A stretch of DNA of 64,000 nucleotides from AP-15 sp963700185. GTDB lineage: Bacteria > Pseudomonadota > Alphaproteobacteria > ATCC43930 > CGMCC-115725. The translations under genes were made by a program, and so were the position numbers. This document shows, piece after piece, positions 37,804-47,871 of this stretch; within the stretch, counting starts at the first letter, position 1, and each line of letters begins with the position of its first letter. The stretch is taken from the NCBI GenBank assembly GCA_963700185.1, contig CAVOWP010000031.1, positions 124,001 through 188,000 on the forward strand, read 5' to 3'. The notes under the pieces are model-generated. The model had not been told where the DNA came from. It searched no databases and was given only the letters and a program-made list of their open reading frames with translations.

Positions 37804-38280
37804 ATGACACTGTCCGCGTCGAGCCGCTTGCAACTCACCCCCGACCTGGACATCTGCCGCATCCTGAATGGAATGTGGCAGGTCTCGGGTGCCCACGGCC
37901 CGATCGACCCGAGCCGCGCCATCGAAGAGATGTTTTCTTATCACGATGCCGGGTTTACCACCTGGGACCTCGCCGATCATTATGGCCCGGCGGAGGATTT
38001 CGTCGGGACCTTCCGTCGCCAGTTTGCCGCCCGTTACGGGGTCGAGCGGCTTTCTGAAATCCAGGCGTTCACAAAATGGGTTCCGCATCCCGGCCGGATG
38101 ACGAGGCGGGTCGTCGAGGATGCGATCGCGGTCTCGCTCTCGCGAATGGGCGTGGACCGCCTCGATCTCCTTCAATTCCATTGGTGGGATTACCGCGACC
38201 CGAGCTACCTCGACGCGCTCATTTCGAGCATCCCCGTGCCTCCCGCTGCGGCGATACCTTCGCGCCGGGAGAAGCTGTAG
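37804..38280 (+). pseudogene. Aldo/keto reductase, C-terminally truncated
   Basis: 158 residues matching the first half of an aldo/keto reductase of usual length about 330: ILNGMWQVSG, TWDLADHYGPAEDFVG (catalytic Asp and Tyr) and LDLLQFHWWDYRDPSYLDAL. After this the sequence switches to unrelated residues and a stop. The NADPH-binding half is missing and not found downstream, so a deletion is likely. About 370 bases upstream hold no gene. Confidence 0.85.
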
Positions 38281-38298
38281 GGTCGTTCGAACGGTCTT

Positions 38299-38611
38299 CT
38301 AAGGCGTGGCGCACACGCTCGGGTCGTGCGCAATCACAGTGAGATATGCGCGCGCTGGGTGGTCAGGCTTCGCGCGGCCTTGTTCCCAGTCTCGCAAAGT
38401 ACCGATGGGAATGTGATAGCGCCCCGCAAATTCCTCCTGCGTGAGGCCAAGCGCGCGGCGCAGCGACCGAGCGCGGGGCACAGGTTTCATCCGTGCGAGA
38501 GCTTCGTCGGTGAGCGGTCGGGCGTCCGGGTCTTTTGAGGGCCGCCGTATGCACTTCCCCGTCCGCCAGCGCGTCGAAGCGACGCCAGTCATGCCTCTCG
38601 GTTTTCCTCAT
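38299..38611 (-). CDS. BrnA-like helix-turn-helix antitoxin, frameshifted
   Basis: MRKTERHDWRRFDALADGEV (from 38611) continues after AALK in another frame as DPDARPLTDEALARMK, then RRALGLTQEEFAGRYHIP and GTLRDWEQGRAKPDHPARAYL, the HTH of this antitoxin family. The break is at four A on the coding strand (38533-38536), where three would keep the frame. No BrnT-type toxin gene is next to it. Confidence 0.8.
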
Positions 38612-38706
38612 GGTATTTCCGTCACGCTTAGGGTTCGGCTTTGCGGGCTGAGATGATGTGCGATCGCGCACTCGCCGGAGTCGATCGGTGGGGCGCGGCT
38701 GCCGGT

Positions 38707-38931
38707 TCATGCCACCATGCGCGCGTGCGCGATTTCCCTCGCTCGCACGGGACGCACCGCCTCAGCCGGCACGGTCACGATCGAGACCGTTTCGCCCGCC
38801 AAGGTTATAAATTCGATCTCGTAACCGGCGCCTCCCGCATGGATAAGCACAACCCAGCCAACGTCGCCCGCTTGTAATCCCTGTTCCGGCAGGCTCTGCG
38901 TCAGAACAACAGGGTCCAATTCCTTGATCAT
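38707..38931 (-). CDS. DUF4926-domain protein
   Basis: 74 residues: MIKELDPVVLTQSLPEQGLQ, GDVGWVVLIH, YEIEFITLAGETVSIVT and AVRPV are the DUF4926 pattern, a small SH3-like beta fold. Its ATG overlaps the TGA of the DUF6883 gene in ATGA. These two families often occur as a pair, possibly effector and immunity protein. Confidence 0.85.
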   Translation of the reverse strand: MIKELDPVVLTQSLPEQGLQAGDVGWVVLIHAGGAGYEIEFITLAGETVSIVTVPAEAVRPVRAREIAHARMVA

Positions 38932-39284
38932 CGCTCTACTCCGCCTACAGCGTAGGCCGTAATCAACCTCGGCGCCACCTCGCCGGTCGCTACGAACCAA
39001 ATTGCTCGAACCTGCGGCTTTCGACCATCGGGCGCCGTCAACCGTCCTTCCAGCGTATACTTTCTTCCAAATTGGATCTCGCTGACCGCAACAATTCGAG
39101 CAGATCGCAAGTGCCCATGCAATGCGTCGCGCAAAGTCTGCCACTGTGCTGCGCTAAATCCGAATCGCTGGAAGAAAGCGGCCTTGGCGCGCCCGGCGGG
39201 ATGGCTGCTTGCCAAAAGATATTGGGTCAATTTCCGCTCTTCAATGATCGCGAGATCGGCCCCCGGCAACCGCCGCCGCTTCAA
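38928..39284 (-). CDS. DUF6883-domain protein
   Basis: 118 residues from a TTG that overlaps the amidase stop (TTGA). ADLAIIEERKLTQYLLASSH and GRAKAAFFQRFGFSAAQW identify the DUF6883 type; the C-terminal half is a beta-rich YTLEGRLTAPDGRKPQVRAIW segment. Pairs with the overlapping DUF4926 gene. Activity unknown. Confidence 0.8.
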   Translation of the reverse strand: MKRRRLPGADLAIIEERKLTQYLLASSHPAGRAKAAFFQRFGFSAAQWQTLRDALHGHLRSARIVAVSEIQFGRKYTLEGRLTAPDGRKPQVRAIWFVATGEVAPRLITAYAVGGVER

Positions 39285-41607
39285 TGTCCCTCGCGGGATT
39301 TCGCCGGCAGTGGGCCGAAGGCGGGTGGGGGGATGCGGCGCTTGGAGGTGGCTTCGTAGGCGGCGGCGATACGCAACACGACGTCTTCCTTGCCGGGCTC
39401 GGCGCGGAAGACGAGCGAGAACGGGAGGCCGGGCGGCGGCAGGGTGGTCGGCGTGTCGGAGGGGACTGAAACAAAACGTGTGCCGTCGGGGCTGAGCGCG
39501 AAGACCGGGTCGTAGACGGTCGTCACGTAACCTGCCGGGATCAGCACTTCGGTCAGGCCGGCGTTGGGGCCGTAGAACGATTCGGGGCGCAGGTTGTTGC
39601 GCCCGCTCAACGGATCGTTGGCGCCGCCGATCTTGGCCGGCGGCAACGGCGTGTGCAGGCGCACCAGCGCATCCAGGCGGTTCTCCAGCAGCACCATCAT
39701 GTCGAGCCGGCGCAGCAATTCGCGCAGCATGATGCGCTCGGCGACACCCTGACGCCCGCCCAGCGGATTGCGCGGGTCGGTGACCTCTTCCCAGTTCTTG
39801 AAGCCGGCGCTGCCGTCGTCGCCCCAGAATTTGGAACGCGCATTGAGCGAGGCGAAATTTGCAAGCGTCTCGCTAAAGCCGCACGCCCGCCAATCGGCGG
39901 CGCGGCGCGACAGGTATTGGTTGACATGGAAGCGAAAAGACATCGCCAGCTCCTGCTCCTGGATCGTGGCGATGTCGAGATTGGCGGGCGGCGTGATCCG
40001 GCCTTCGGCCAGCTCGACGCCATAGTCGATGGGCGCCATTGTGCCCGTGCCGAAGACCTTGCCGGCCAGGAACTCGGTCGGGCGGATGGCAGCCGCGAAT
40101 TCTTTGAAGAGCGGATGCCCATCCGGACCCAGCCGGAACAGCAGGTCGGGCATGAAAACCGGCAAGAGCCTCGCCAAGCCCTGCCGGAAATCGGGGCTCA
40201 TCTGGTCGATATCGCGGTCGCGCTCCCACAGCGGATCGGAAGACTCGACCAGAGTCGCGCCGAGCTTCTCCCAGAGGATCGCTTTGATTTCCGCGGCTGC
40301 GGCCGTCGCGATCGGCTCGGCGGCCCTGTCGCCGGGCCGGACCAGCATCAACTCGCGGATGACCCCGATACGTATGCCACTGAGCGAACCCAGTGCTTTG
40401 GCATGACTGGCGTGGGGCGTCGCCAGGACCGAGGAGCGCGGCACCGTCGTGTAGGGATCGCGCGGGTCGTAATAGCCTGCCTCGGGGTCCTTCAGCGCAT
40501 CGAGCACCTTGGCGGCGTCGCCGATCGTGCGGGCGAGGATGCCGGTGCGGTCGCAATAAATATCGGCGCCGATTGCGCCGCCATTGAAGCCGAGCATCGC
40601 CTTGTGCGGCAGGATCAAGGAGACCGCATTGTGATTGGCCGGTCCGCGGGTCGAGGCGCGGGTCTCCTCGCCGAGGCTCACCATCACCAGATTGGCGCTG
40701 ACCGAGACCCCCGACCCGGAGCTCGAGCCCAATGAGGCGGCGCGCGTCGTGTCGTACGGGTTCGCCGGGTTGCCGCCCCAGCCGCTGCGTTGATACCCCA
40801 GAACCGAGGGCAAGACCTTGTCGGGCTTGTGCCGGCCGCCCGGATCGCCGGCGCGGCCATTGTATTCGGTGCAGACCGCCTTCGCGAAGATGATCGCGCC
40901 CTTCTTGCGCAATTGTTCGACGAGGATGTGGTCGCGCGCCGGAAAGTCTATGTCATAGGCCGCATCGCCCCCGGCGGTCGTGCGCATGTCCTTCGTATCG
41001 AACGGGTCCTTGAACGAAAAGACGACGCCGTACATCGGCATCTTGTCGAGATCGGGGTTGCGCCCGTAGGCGGCGTCGAGCTCGGCGGCGCGTTCGAGCG
41101 CGTCGGGCCATTGGCGGAAGTGTTTGCAGATCGGCGGCGCGCCCGGCGGCGGCGGTCCCTCGGAGGGGCGCCGGTCGAACTCGCCGCGGCAGGTCACCGA
41201 CCGTTCGCCCCTGATGTTGAGTGTGGCGAGCGCATTGAGCTGCCCGGCTTCCGGGACGCCGGCGATCATTCCGTATTGCTGCTGCACTGAAGGATCGGAA
41301 GCAGTCGGCTCCATGCGGCCGAATTCGAGCGGCGGACCCTTGTACTTGTCGAGATCGGGGAAAATCGTCGAGGCCTTGATGGTCTCGGTTGGGAAGCGCA
41401 GCGGCGCCTCGGCCCGAACCGCGCCAGCCACCTCGGGGACCGGAGCTCCATCCTCGGTTACGAGGACGCTGCACACCCCGTTATAGGCTCGCGCCCGCTC
41501 GATATAATGCTGAACGACCGCGACGCAGGTCGTCCGGCCAGCCCTGATTGCCCTGTGCAACTGATCGATCGTCGCCTCTTCGAGAGCGAATGGCTCGTCG
41601 TCGGACA
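39281..41607 (-). CDS. Large amidase-signature enzyme
   Basis: 775 residues from ATG 41607. The amidase signature is spread out: Lys in FSFKDPFDTKDMRT (about 245), SLGSSSGSGVSVSANL for the cis-Ser (about 328) and SLGEETRASTRGPANHN where the nucleophilic Ser lies (about 350). A long N-terminal part (EEATIDQLHRAIRAG) and a large insertion make it longer than the usual 450-550. Substrate unknown. Possibly co-transcribed with the DUF6883 gene downstream. Confidence 0.87.
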
Positions 41608-41760
41608 TCGGCTCGCCCCCTGCAGTTTTGGATCGTAGTTGGCGTCGTACCACCAGGCCTGCCAATCGGCATAGGTCAAGCCGCGGTGGTCGCAATATTG
41701 CACGTTCTGACGTAAGCTGGTCCTTTCGAGCCGGCAGCACCGATGCGGAGAAAGGCGACC

Positions 41761-42984
41761 ATGTCCGAATTGCACCGTTTCTTCGACGAGGCGCGCGAGT
41801 TGCTGCCGGCTGCCGTCGCGCTGCGCCGGCGTATTCACGCCGAACCGGAGCTGGGGCTCGATCTGCCGCTAACCACCGCGGCGGTGCTCGAGGGGCTGCA
41901 GGGCCTCGATGTGGAAATTGCCCGCGGACCGTCGACCTCGGGTCTTGTGGTTTCGCTGGCCGGCAGAAAGCCTGGGACGCAGACCGGCCGCACGATCCTG
42001 TTGCGGGGCGACATGGACGCATTGCCGATGCCGGAGGAGACCGGGCTCGATTTTGCCAGCAAAATTCCCGGCCGCATGCACGCCTGCGGGCATGACGCGC
42101 ATACCGCGATGCTGGTTCAGGCTGTGCATCTGCTGCACCGGCATCGCGACGAGCTGGCCGGCACGGTCAAATTCATGTTCCAGCCGGGCGAGGAGGGCCA
42201 TGGCGGCGCCCGTCTGATGCTCGCGGATGGGCTCATCGACGCCGATCCCAAGCCGGACGCGGCGTTCGCGTTGCACATTTGGCCGGGTGTCCCGGCCGGC
42301 GCCATTCTCGGCAAGCCCGGCCCGATGATGGCTTCGGCCGACTATTGGACGATCACGGTGAAGGGTCGCGGCGGTCACGCCTCGATGCCGCAAGACGCGG
42401 TCGATCCGATCCCGGTCGCCTTCGAAATCGGCTTGGCGCTGCAGACAATGGTGTCTCGCCGGATCGATGTGTTCGACCCGGTCGTGTTGACTTGCGCCAA
42501 AGTGACTGCCGGCACGACAAACAATGTCATACCCGAGAAGGCCGAGATGATCGGCACCTTGCGCGCGACCTCGGAGAGAGCACGCGAGAGGGCGCAAGAA
42601 GGCCTTCGGCGCGTCGCGGCCAATGTCGCCGCCGCACACTTGTGCGAAGCCGACGTCACGGTGAGACGCGGTTATCCGGTGACGGTCAACGATCCCACCT
42701 TTGTCGATTTCGCGCGAGGCGTGGCCACGGAGCTGCTCGGCCCGGAGAATTATATCGACCGGCCGGCGCCGATCATGGGAGCGGAAGATTTCTCCTATGT
42801 ATTGCAGCGCGTTCCCGGGTGCATGATGTTCCTCGGCGTCATGCCCGAAAGCCATCGCGGGCATGATCATGTCGCGCCCTGCCATTCCAACCGCATGATG
42901 TTGAACGAGGACTGCATGGCCGCCGGCATCGCGATGCACGCCTCGATCGCTCACCGCTTTCTGACGCAGAGCGGGACCGGCTGA
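41761..42984 (+). CDS. M20-family amidohydrolase (hippurate hydrolase-like)
   Basis: About 407 residues. RRRIHAEPELGLDLPLT, the metal-binding GDMDALPM, GRMHACGHDAHTAML and QPGEEGHGGARLM are all intact, with ASMPQDAVDPI in the dimerisation domain and MGAEDFSYVLQ near the end. Hydrolyses N-acyl or N-carbamoyl amino acids, with two divalent metals. ATG 41761 follows GGAGAAAGG. Confidence 0.95.
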   Translation: MSELHRFFDEARELLPAAVALRRRIHAEPELGLDLPLTTAAVLEGLQGLDVEIARGPSTSGLVVSLAGRKPGTQTGRTILLRGDMDALPMPEETGLDFASKIPGRMHACGHDAHTAMLVQAVHLLHRHRDELAGTVKFMFQPGEEGHGGARLMLADGLIDADPKPDAAFALHIWPGVPAGAILGKPGPMMASADYWTITVKGRGGHASMPQDAVDPIPVAFEIGLALQTMVSRRIDVFDPVVLTCAKVTAGTTNNVIPEKAEMIGTLRATSERARERAQEGLRRVAANVAAAHLCEADVTVRRGYPVTVNDPTFVDFARGVATELLGPENYIDRPAPIMGAEDFSYVLQRVPGCMMFLGVMPESHRGHDHVAPCHSNRMMLNEDCMAAGIAMHASIAHRFLTQSGTG

Positions 42985-43089
42985 CCATGCTGCAATCGGG
43001 ACGCGTCGCGTTTGGCGCCGTGGAGGCGGTGGTGTTCGAGAAGCCTGTGGCCGAAGCGCTCGCCCAGGAGGCAGGGCGGCCGGTCGAAA

Positions 43090-44855
43090 TCATCCCGCTT
43101 CGCCAATCGCCACGCGAAGGCCCGACAGAAACAGCTCGCGGTCCGCGGGGCGCCGCAGCTGTGCGGCACTCGGCACCAGGTCGAGGCGTAATGCTGCGCA
43201 GCCTCGCGATGATCGCGCGCGCTTCGTCGAGCCGCCCCATATGGACGTAGCACGCGGCGAGAACGCGGTATGAATGCGGATAGCCCGGATTTTCTTGAAT
43301 TGACAGGAGCAGCTTCGACGCCGCTTCGTCAAACTCGCGTTTGAAGAAATGAGCTTCGCCGATCAAGCTCAGCGGCGTACCCGTTCGCTCGCGCGGGCTC
43401 AGCCGCAGCGCAGTCTCGGCATGCTCGATCGCGAGATCGTGCTGACCGGCCCACAGCCTCAGGACACCACTCAAAAACCAGCCGCGGGAGAAGCTCGGGG
43501 TGAGCGCCAGGGCGCGGTCGACCAGCGCCATCATGGCGCCGATATCCTCGCCGAAATTGGCCAGAACAAAGGCGGCGTTGGCCAGGATGCCCGGGTCGTC
43601 CCCCGCCACCTGGAGCGCCTGCCGGGCAAGATCGACCGCTTCGCCGGCGGTCTCCGGCTCTTCGGCCCAGCCCTCTCTGACGAGCCGCATCTGGCACATC
43701 GCCGCCAGGGACAGCGCCGGACCGCAGTGCCGGTCGATCGCTATCGCCTGATGGAGCAATTCCAGAGCCTTGAGAAGCCGCTCTTTGGTTATTGGATAAT
43801 AGGTCGCAAGCGCGCGCAGATAGAGATCGTAGGCAGTGAGGTCATGCGTCGGACGGGCGGCCGAGCGGCGCGACTTCAGCGGCTTGCAATGCCGGCTCGA
43901 TGACCCCGGCGACGTTGACCGCCACCCTGTCCTGGAGGTCGAAGACATCTTCCAGGGAGCCGTCGAAACGATCGGCCCAGAGATGGGCGCCGGTCTCGGC
44001 CTCGATCAACTGTGCGGTGATACGCACCCGGTTCCCACCCTTGCGCACCGAGCCTTCGAGGACGTAGCGGACACCGAGCTCGCGCCCCACCTGCTTCACG
44101 CCGACCGATCGTCCCTTGTAGGTGAAGCTGGAATTGCGGGCGATGACGAACAGCCAGCGGATGCGGCTGAGCGCGGTGATGATCTCCTCGACCATGCCGT
44201 CGGCGAAATATTCCTGCTCCGGGTCGCCGCTCATATTCTGGAACGGCAGAACCGCGATCGACGGCTTGTCGGGCAGCGGCAGCGGCGCTCTCGCTGCCGA
44301 ATCCGGGGTCAGGGTCATTGTTTCTCCGGCCATATTCACATCGAATACGCGGACCGGGCGCGCGATGTTCTTGACCTGCTGCTCGCCCCTGTCGTCGAAG
44401 GCAAAACCGAGCTTGTCGCGCACCTGGTCGCGCACCACGCGGCTGACGCAGATGCCGCCCGGGGTCGCCAAGGCTTCGAGGCGGGCGGCGACATTGACGC
44501 CATCGCCGTAGATTTCCCTCCCGTCCTTGATGATGTCGCCGAGATTGATGCCGATGCGGAACTCGATCCGCCGATCCGCCGGCAGATCGGCGTTGCGCAG
44601 AGCCATCTCGCGTTGGATCTCGACCGCGCAGCGCACCGCGTCGACGACGCTCGCGAACTCGACCAAGAGGCCGTCGCCCATCGTTCTGACGACGCGGCCG
44701 CGGTGCTCCTTGATCTTCGGATCGGCAACTGTGCGGCGCAGCACCTTCAGCCTTTCGAGCGTGCCCTCCTCGTCCTCGCCCACGAGCCGCGAGTAGCCCA
44801 CGACATCGGCCGCCAGGATCGCCGCCAAGCGCCGCTCTACCTTCCGTTCACTCAT
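43090..44855 (-). CDS. Class III adenylate/guanylate cyclase with TolB-like and TPR regions, two frameshifts
   Basis: ATG 44855 begins MSERKVERRLAAILAADVVG, the cyclase domain with GRVVRTMGDGLLVEF and GDGVNVAARLEALA. Then a TolB-N-like stretch (KPSIAVLPFQNMSGDPEQEY, YVLEGSVRKGGNRVRITAQL) and, in a second frame, TPRs (DLTAYDLYLRALATYYP; HDLAIEHAETALRLSP). The first break is at GACTTC (43872-43877, plus strand). A second near 43190 changes to the frame giving the family ending RELFLSGLRVAIGEAG. The joined protein would be about 590 residues. It makes cAMP or cGMP. Confidence 0.9.
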
Positions 44856-45240
44856 TATCCGGCCTGCCCAAAAAGGGAGCCTCTCGCAGATTAATACGTC
44901 GCGAAAAACCACGCAGGCTTTTCCGGACTTCCCTGCCAAACAGGGAAACTGCGGAAAAAAGCGGTGTTCCGGCGCAAATGGGACCAACGCAAATCAAATA
45001 GGTTCCGGCCGCCGGATTCGCGTGTTCGGACGGTCTCTTGACCGTCTATTCGTAAGGTCGATTTGTCGCTAAAATGCGAGCCAAACGCTACCGAGCATGG
45101 CACCCTCATGTGGAATCAACCGTTGGTTAACCATCGTGAGCGACAACCAAGAAACGGTGGGCGGAACGGCACGTGTCCGTCGACCGTTCCCAAGGGGCGA
45201 TGCGCTTCCCGGCTTCCCTGGAGCGCAAAAGTCAAGAGCG

Positions 45241-45432
45241 ATGACGCCGCGGTCAGGCGGAGGTCGCAGGAGCAGATGGAAGACGGACGACGGCAGGATC
45301 ATAGAGCGTGACTATCTGCATGATATTGTTGAGGTGTACGATTCCTCTGGCCGAAGGCATCTCGGCGAGTTCGATCCTTGGGATGGCCGACAGATAGGCG
45401 AGCCTGATCCGACGCGTTCTGTGGAGCCCTGA
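45241..45432 (+). CDS. Colicin-E3-type ribonuclease domain protein (small cytotoxin)
   Basis: 63 residues from ATG 45241 (frame open back to 45097). RWKTDDGRIIERDYLHDIVE, YDSSGRRHLGEFDPWDGRQ and PDPTRSVEP match the catalytic domain of colicin E3/cloacin RNases, which cut 16S rRNA at the A site; the acidic, His and Arg residues of the active face look preserved. No translocation or receptor domain is present, so it acts as a toxin-antitoxin-like unit or an orphan toxin tip. The partner gene starts one base after the stop. The 385 bases upstream hold no other gene. Confidence 0.82.
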   Translation: MTPRSGGGRRSRWKTDDGRIIERDYLHDIVEVYDSSGRRHLGEFDPWDGRQIGEPDPTRSVEP

Positions 45433-45433
45433 G

Positions 45434-45712
45434 ATGATCTATCGCATTGTGACATATGACAAAACTACCGAGCGGATGAAAGGAAATCTACCCATCCCGT
45501 CAAGCGTTCTCGACCAAGTTAAACGCATTGCGGGTTTCGGTCCCAAGGACGACGGACTCGGCGAATATCCTCTGGATGAAGCTCAGACGCGACAGGTTGC
45601 TCGGATCTTGGATTTCAACCCCGAACCAGATCGTTTCTATTACTACGTCGAACCCTACGAGCCGCTCGAGGATGATGACGGGTTGCAACGGATCGCTAAA
45701 GCCGCAGAATAG
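45434..45712 (+). CDS. Probable immunity/antitoxin protein for the E3-type RNase
   Basis: 92 residues, acidic C-terminal half (FYYYVEPYEPLEDDDG), beginning MIYRIVTYDKTTERMKG. It lies one base after the RNase gene, as immunity genes do. Not recognised as the classical ImmE3 fold; assignment rests on position, size and acidity. Confidence 0.7.
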   Translation: MIYRIVTYDKTTERMKGNLPIPSSVLDQVKRIAGFGPKDDGLGEYPLDEAQTRQVARILDFNPEPDRFYYYVEPYEPLEDDDGLQRIAKAAE

Positions 45713-45851
45713 CTGCTCAGCTTTGGACCAGGAAGCCCCATCCGCCCATTTCCATGAGCCGTGTCTCCATTCAGTCGTGAGGACGCGATAAGCGCCGAGC
45801 CGTTGCCGGTTCGACCTTGATACCACCTTCGCCCTTATAAACTGGTCGGCG

Positions 45852-46589
45852 ATGACGGGTACTCGCACACTCCGAAGTGACGAACCGCTTGCCGTCGAGC
45901 TCACGGCGGCACTCAAGCAAGGCGAGGTCGACCGGCTGCGTCGGCTGCTCGCAGCCAATCCTGGGCTCGCCCATTGCGTGGTCGAGAACGCTAAAGGTGG
46001 CGGGCGAACGCCGCTGCATCTTTTCGCCGATTGGCCGGGGCACAATTCGAATGCTGTCGACGTCGTCCGCACCCTCGCCGCGGCTGGCGCCGACGTTGAT
46101 GCGCCGACGGTCGGGATGCGGCACCGCGAGACGCCATTACATTGGGCGGCGAGCAACGACGACGTGGCGCTGATCGATGCGCTGCTCGATGCCGAAGCCG
46201 ATATCGAGCGCGCGGGCTCGTCGATCGACGGCGGCTCGCCTTTGTCCTGCGCCGTCGGCTACGGGCAATGGGCAGCGGCGCGGCGTCTGGTCGAGCGCGG
46301 CGCGCGTACGCTTCGCTGGCACGAAGCGGCGCTGGGACTGATGCCGGCCATCAGGCAGCGGGTCGAAGCCGATCCGCCGCCGCAACCCGAAGAGCTTTCA
46401 GGGCCGTTCTGGAACGCATGCCGTGGCGGGCAGCTCGCAGCCGCTCAATACCTGCTGGCGCACGGCGCCGATCTGAACTGGCCCGCGCCTTGGTCCGGGC
46501 AAACGCCGCTCGACATCGCGGAACAGGAGGGACGGAGCGACATCGTCGCCTGGCTGATCCGAAGGGGCGCGATCCGCGGCTCGCGATAA
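45852..46589 (+). CDS. Ankyrin-repeat protein
   Basis: 245 residues with about five ankyrin units, e.g. GRTPLHLFADWPGHNSNAVD, RETPLHWAASNDDVALIDAL, AAAQYLLAHGADLNWPAPW and GQTPLDIAEQEGRSDIVAWL. No signal peptide or extra catalytic domain. Such proteins mediate protein-protein contacts; partner unknown. Confidence 0.9.
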   Translation: MTGTRTLRSDEPLAVELTAALKQGEVDRLRRLLAANPGLAHCVVENAKGGGRTPLHLFADWPGHNSNAVDVVRTLAAAGADVDAPTVGMRHRETPLHWAASNDDVALIDALLDAEADIERAGSSIDGGSPLSCAVGYGQWAAARRLVERGARTLRWHEAALGLMPAIRQRVEADPPPQPEELSGPFWNACRGGQLAAAQYLLAHGADLNWPAPWSGQTPLDIAEQEGRSDIVAWLIRRGAIRGSR

Positions 46590-46671
46590 ACCATTGGCCC
46601 ACAAACTCTAACGATTGCTTGAGAGCCCGACCAAAAATGAAGTGATCATTCTCAACCTGTTAACGTTGCTA

Positions 46672-46762
46672 GTCGTCTTTCCCGCGAAAGCGGGAATCAG
46701 GGTTGCAAGGCCGCAGCGGTTGCCCCTGGACCCCCGCTTTCGCGGGGGCGACGATAACCCGT
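46672..46762. repeat. Inverted repeat of the CCCGCGAAAGCGGG type
   Basis: CGTCTTTCCCGCGAAAGCGG on the left and CCCGCTTTCGCGGGGGCGAC on the right bracket about 45 bases. Same family as the element at 27226-27330. It lies in the 250-base gap after the ankyrin gene. Confidence 0.7.
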
Positions 46763-46843
46763 TGTGAAGGCCGACTTCATTTTTGAGCCAGGCTTTGAGA
46801 ATGGCCAAACATCGGCAGCATATAGAACACACGGAGGTGAGAG

Positions 46844-47085
46844 ATGCAGATACAAATGCGCACATTCACGGGCTACGCCCTCGCTGTCCTTGTCGTTCTG
46901 CGATCCTGAACGGCACAGCTTGGTTTGTCGGGGCGCCGCGGCGTCACGGCCTGGGCGTATTTTCCGCTGGCTTTGCCCTAGGAATGCTCGGGATGTACAT
47001 CGCGGCTCATGAGTTCCGGTCATATCTTACGGCAAACGTAACCCCTCGATCGGGCAGGGCAACCAAAATCTGCCGAAATTCTTAA
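46844..47085 (+). CDS. Small membrane protein, frameshifted
   Basis: A near-perfect GGAGGTGA lies just before ATG 46844. The first frame gives MRTFTGYALAVLVVL and stops at once; the second gives AILNGTAWFVGAPRRHGLGV and FSAGFALGMLGMYIAAHEF. Adding one base near 46899-46902 (CTGCG to CTGGCG) joins them into an about 80-residue protein with two hydrophobic segments. No family recognised. The strong Shine-Dalgarno supports a real gene. Confidence 0.6.
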
Positions 47086-47208
47086 TTTTTGAAACGCAGC
47101 GGATCGAAGCTGCGATCGTTCGAGAAGGACCAGGGCAGCTCGGCCGGTCCTGTTCAACCGCCCGGCGGCGGAGCGCAACGGGACGGGTGAGGCAGATTTC
47201 CAGCGGCA

Positions 47209-47871
47209 TTACCAAACGCCGGGAAGCAATCGCCAGCGCACCTGTTGGGCATATTCGGGGTAGCCAGGCAATTCGGCGCGCAGTGTGCGGTCCTCGATGA
47301 TTGTTCGCCACAGGAGGAGCGGCACTCCGAGGGCGCCGAGCGCCGTTGCGAGCCACGAGCAGAGGGACATGCCGCTCGCGACGATTGCGGGGATCGCGCC
47401 GGCATACCCGGGATGGCGCACCCAACGATAGGGGCCGGCGGTGACGGTTTGGTGCCCGCGCTCCTGTTGTATCCGGACGACCGAGGAGAAGAACCGGTTC
47501 ACGTGCATTGCCCAGATGAAGAGCGCCAATCCGGCGGCGAAGACCACGAGGGCTGCGATCCGCAACGATAACGGAACCGTATCGGACCAGTGGAACCGGC
47601 GATCGAGACCGGCAATCGTCCAATGCGCAATACACAGCAGGAAGATGAAGTAGAGCCTCAGCCCTGGCGGGTGGCCACCCGGCCGCATGCGTTCTCGAGC
47701 GAGGTCCTCATCGATCAGAAAGAGGGCGGCTACGGATACTGCCGCGAGGACCCCGAGGTAAGCCCAGAACATCGGGATGTCGATCCGGCCGGCAGCTCCG
47801 AATAAGACGACGGCAACGAGCAGGATAAACCCGAGCGTCTGGGCGACCATCGGCCGCGCCGGTTTGGTCAC
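47209..47871 (-). CDS. Isoprenylcysteine carboxyl methyltransferase-family membrane protein
   Basis: 220 residues, five or so membrane segments, and the ICMT C-terminal pattern GPYRWVRHPGYAG, EDRTLRAELPGYPEYAQQVR and RLLPGVW that binds SAM at the membrane face. The GTG start overlaps the pheT stop in GTGA, so it is the last gene of the pheS operon. Substrate unknown. Confidence 0.88.
   Translation of the reverse strand: MTKPARPMVAQTLGFILLVAVVLFGAAGRIDIPMFWAYLGVLAAVSVAALFLIDEDLARERMRPGGHPPGLRLYFIFLLCIAHWTIAGLDRRFHWSDTVPLSLRIAALVVFAAGLALFIWAMHVNRFFSSVVRIQQERGHQTVTAGPYRWVRHPGYAGAIPAIVASGMSLCSWLATALGALGVPLLLWRTIIEDRTLRAELPGYPEYAQQVRWRLLPGVW

Noticed and set aside
45097..45240. Upstream extension of the RNase gene
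   Set aside because: The frame is open but the encoded residues do not resemble a colicin linker or translocation domain; ATG 45241 begins just before the catalytic domain.
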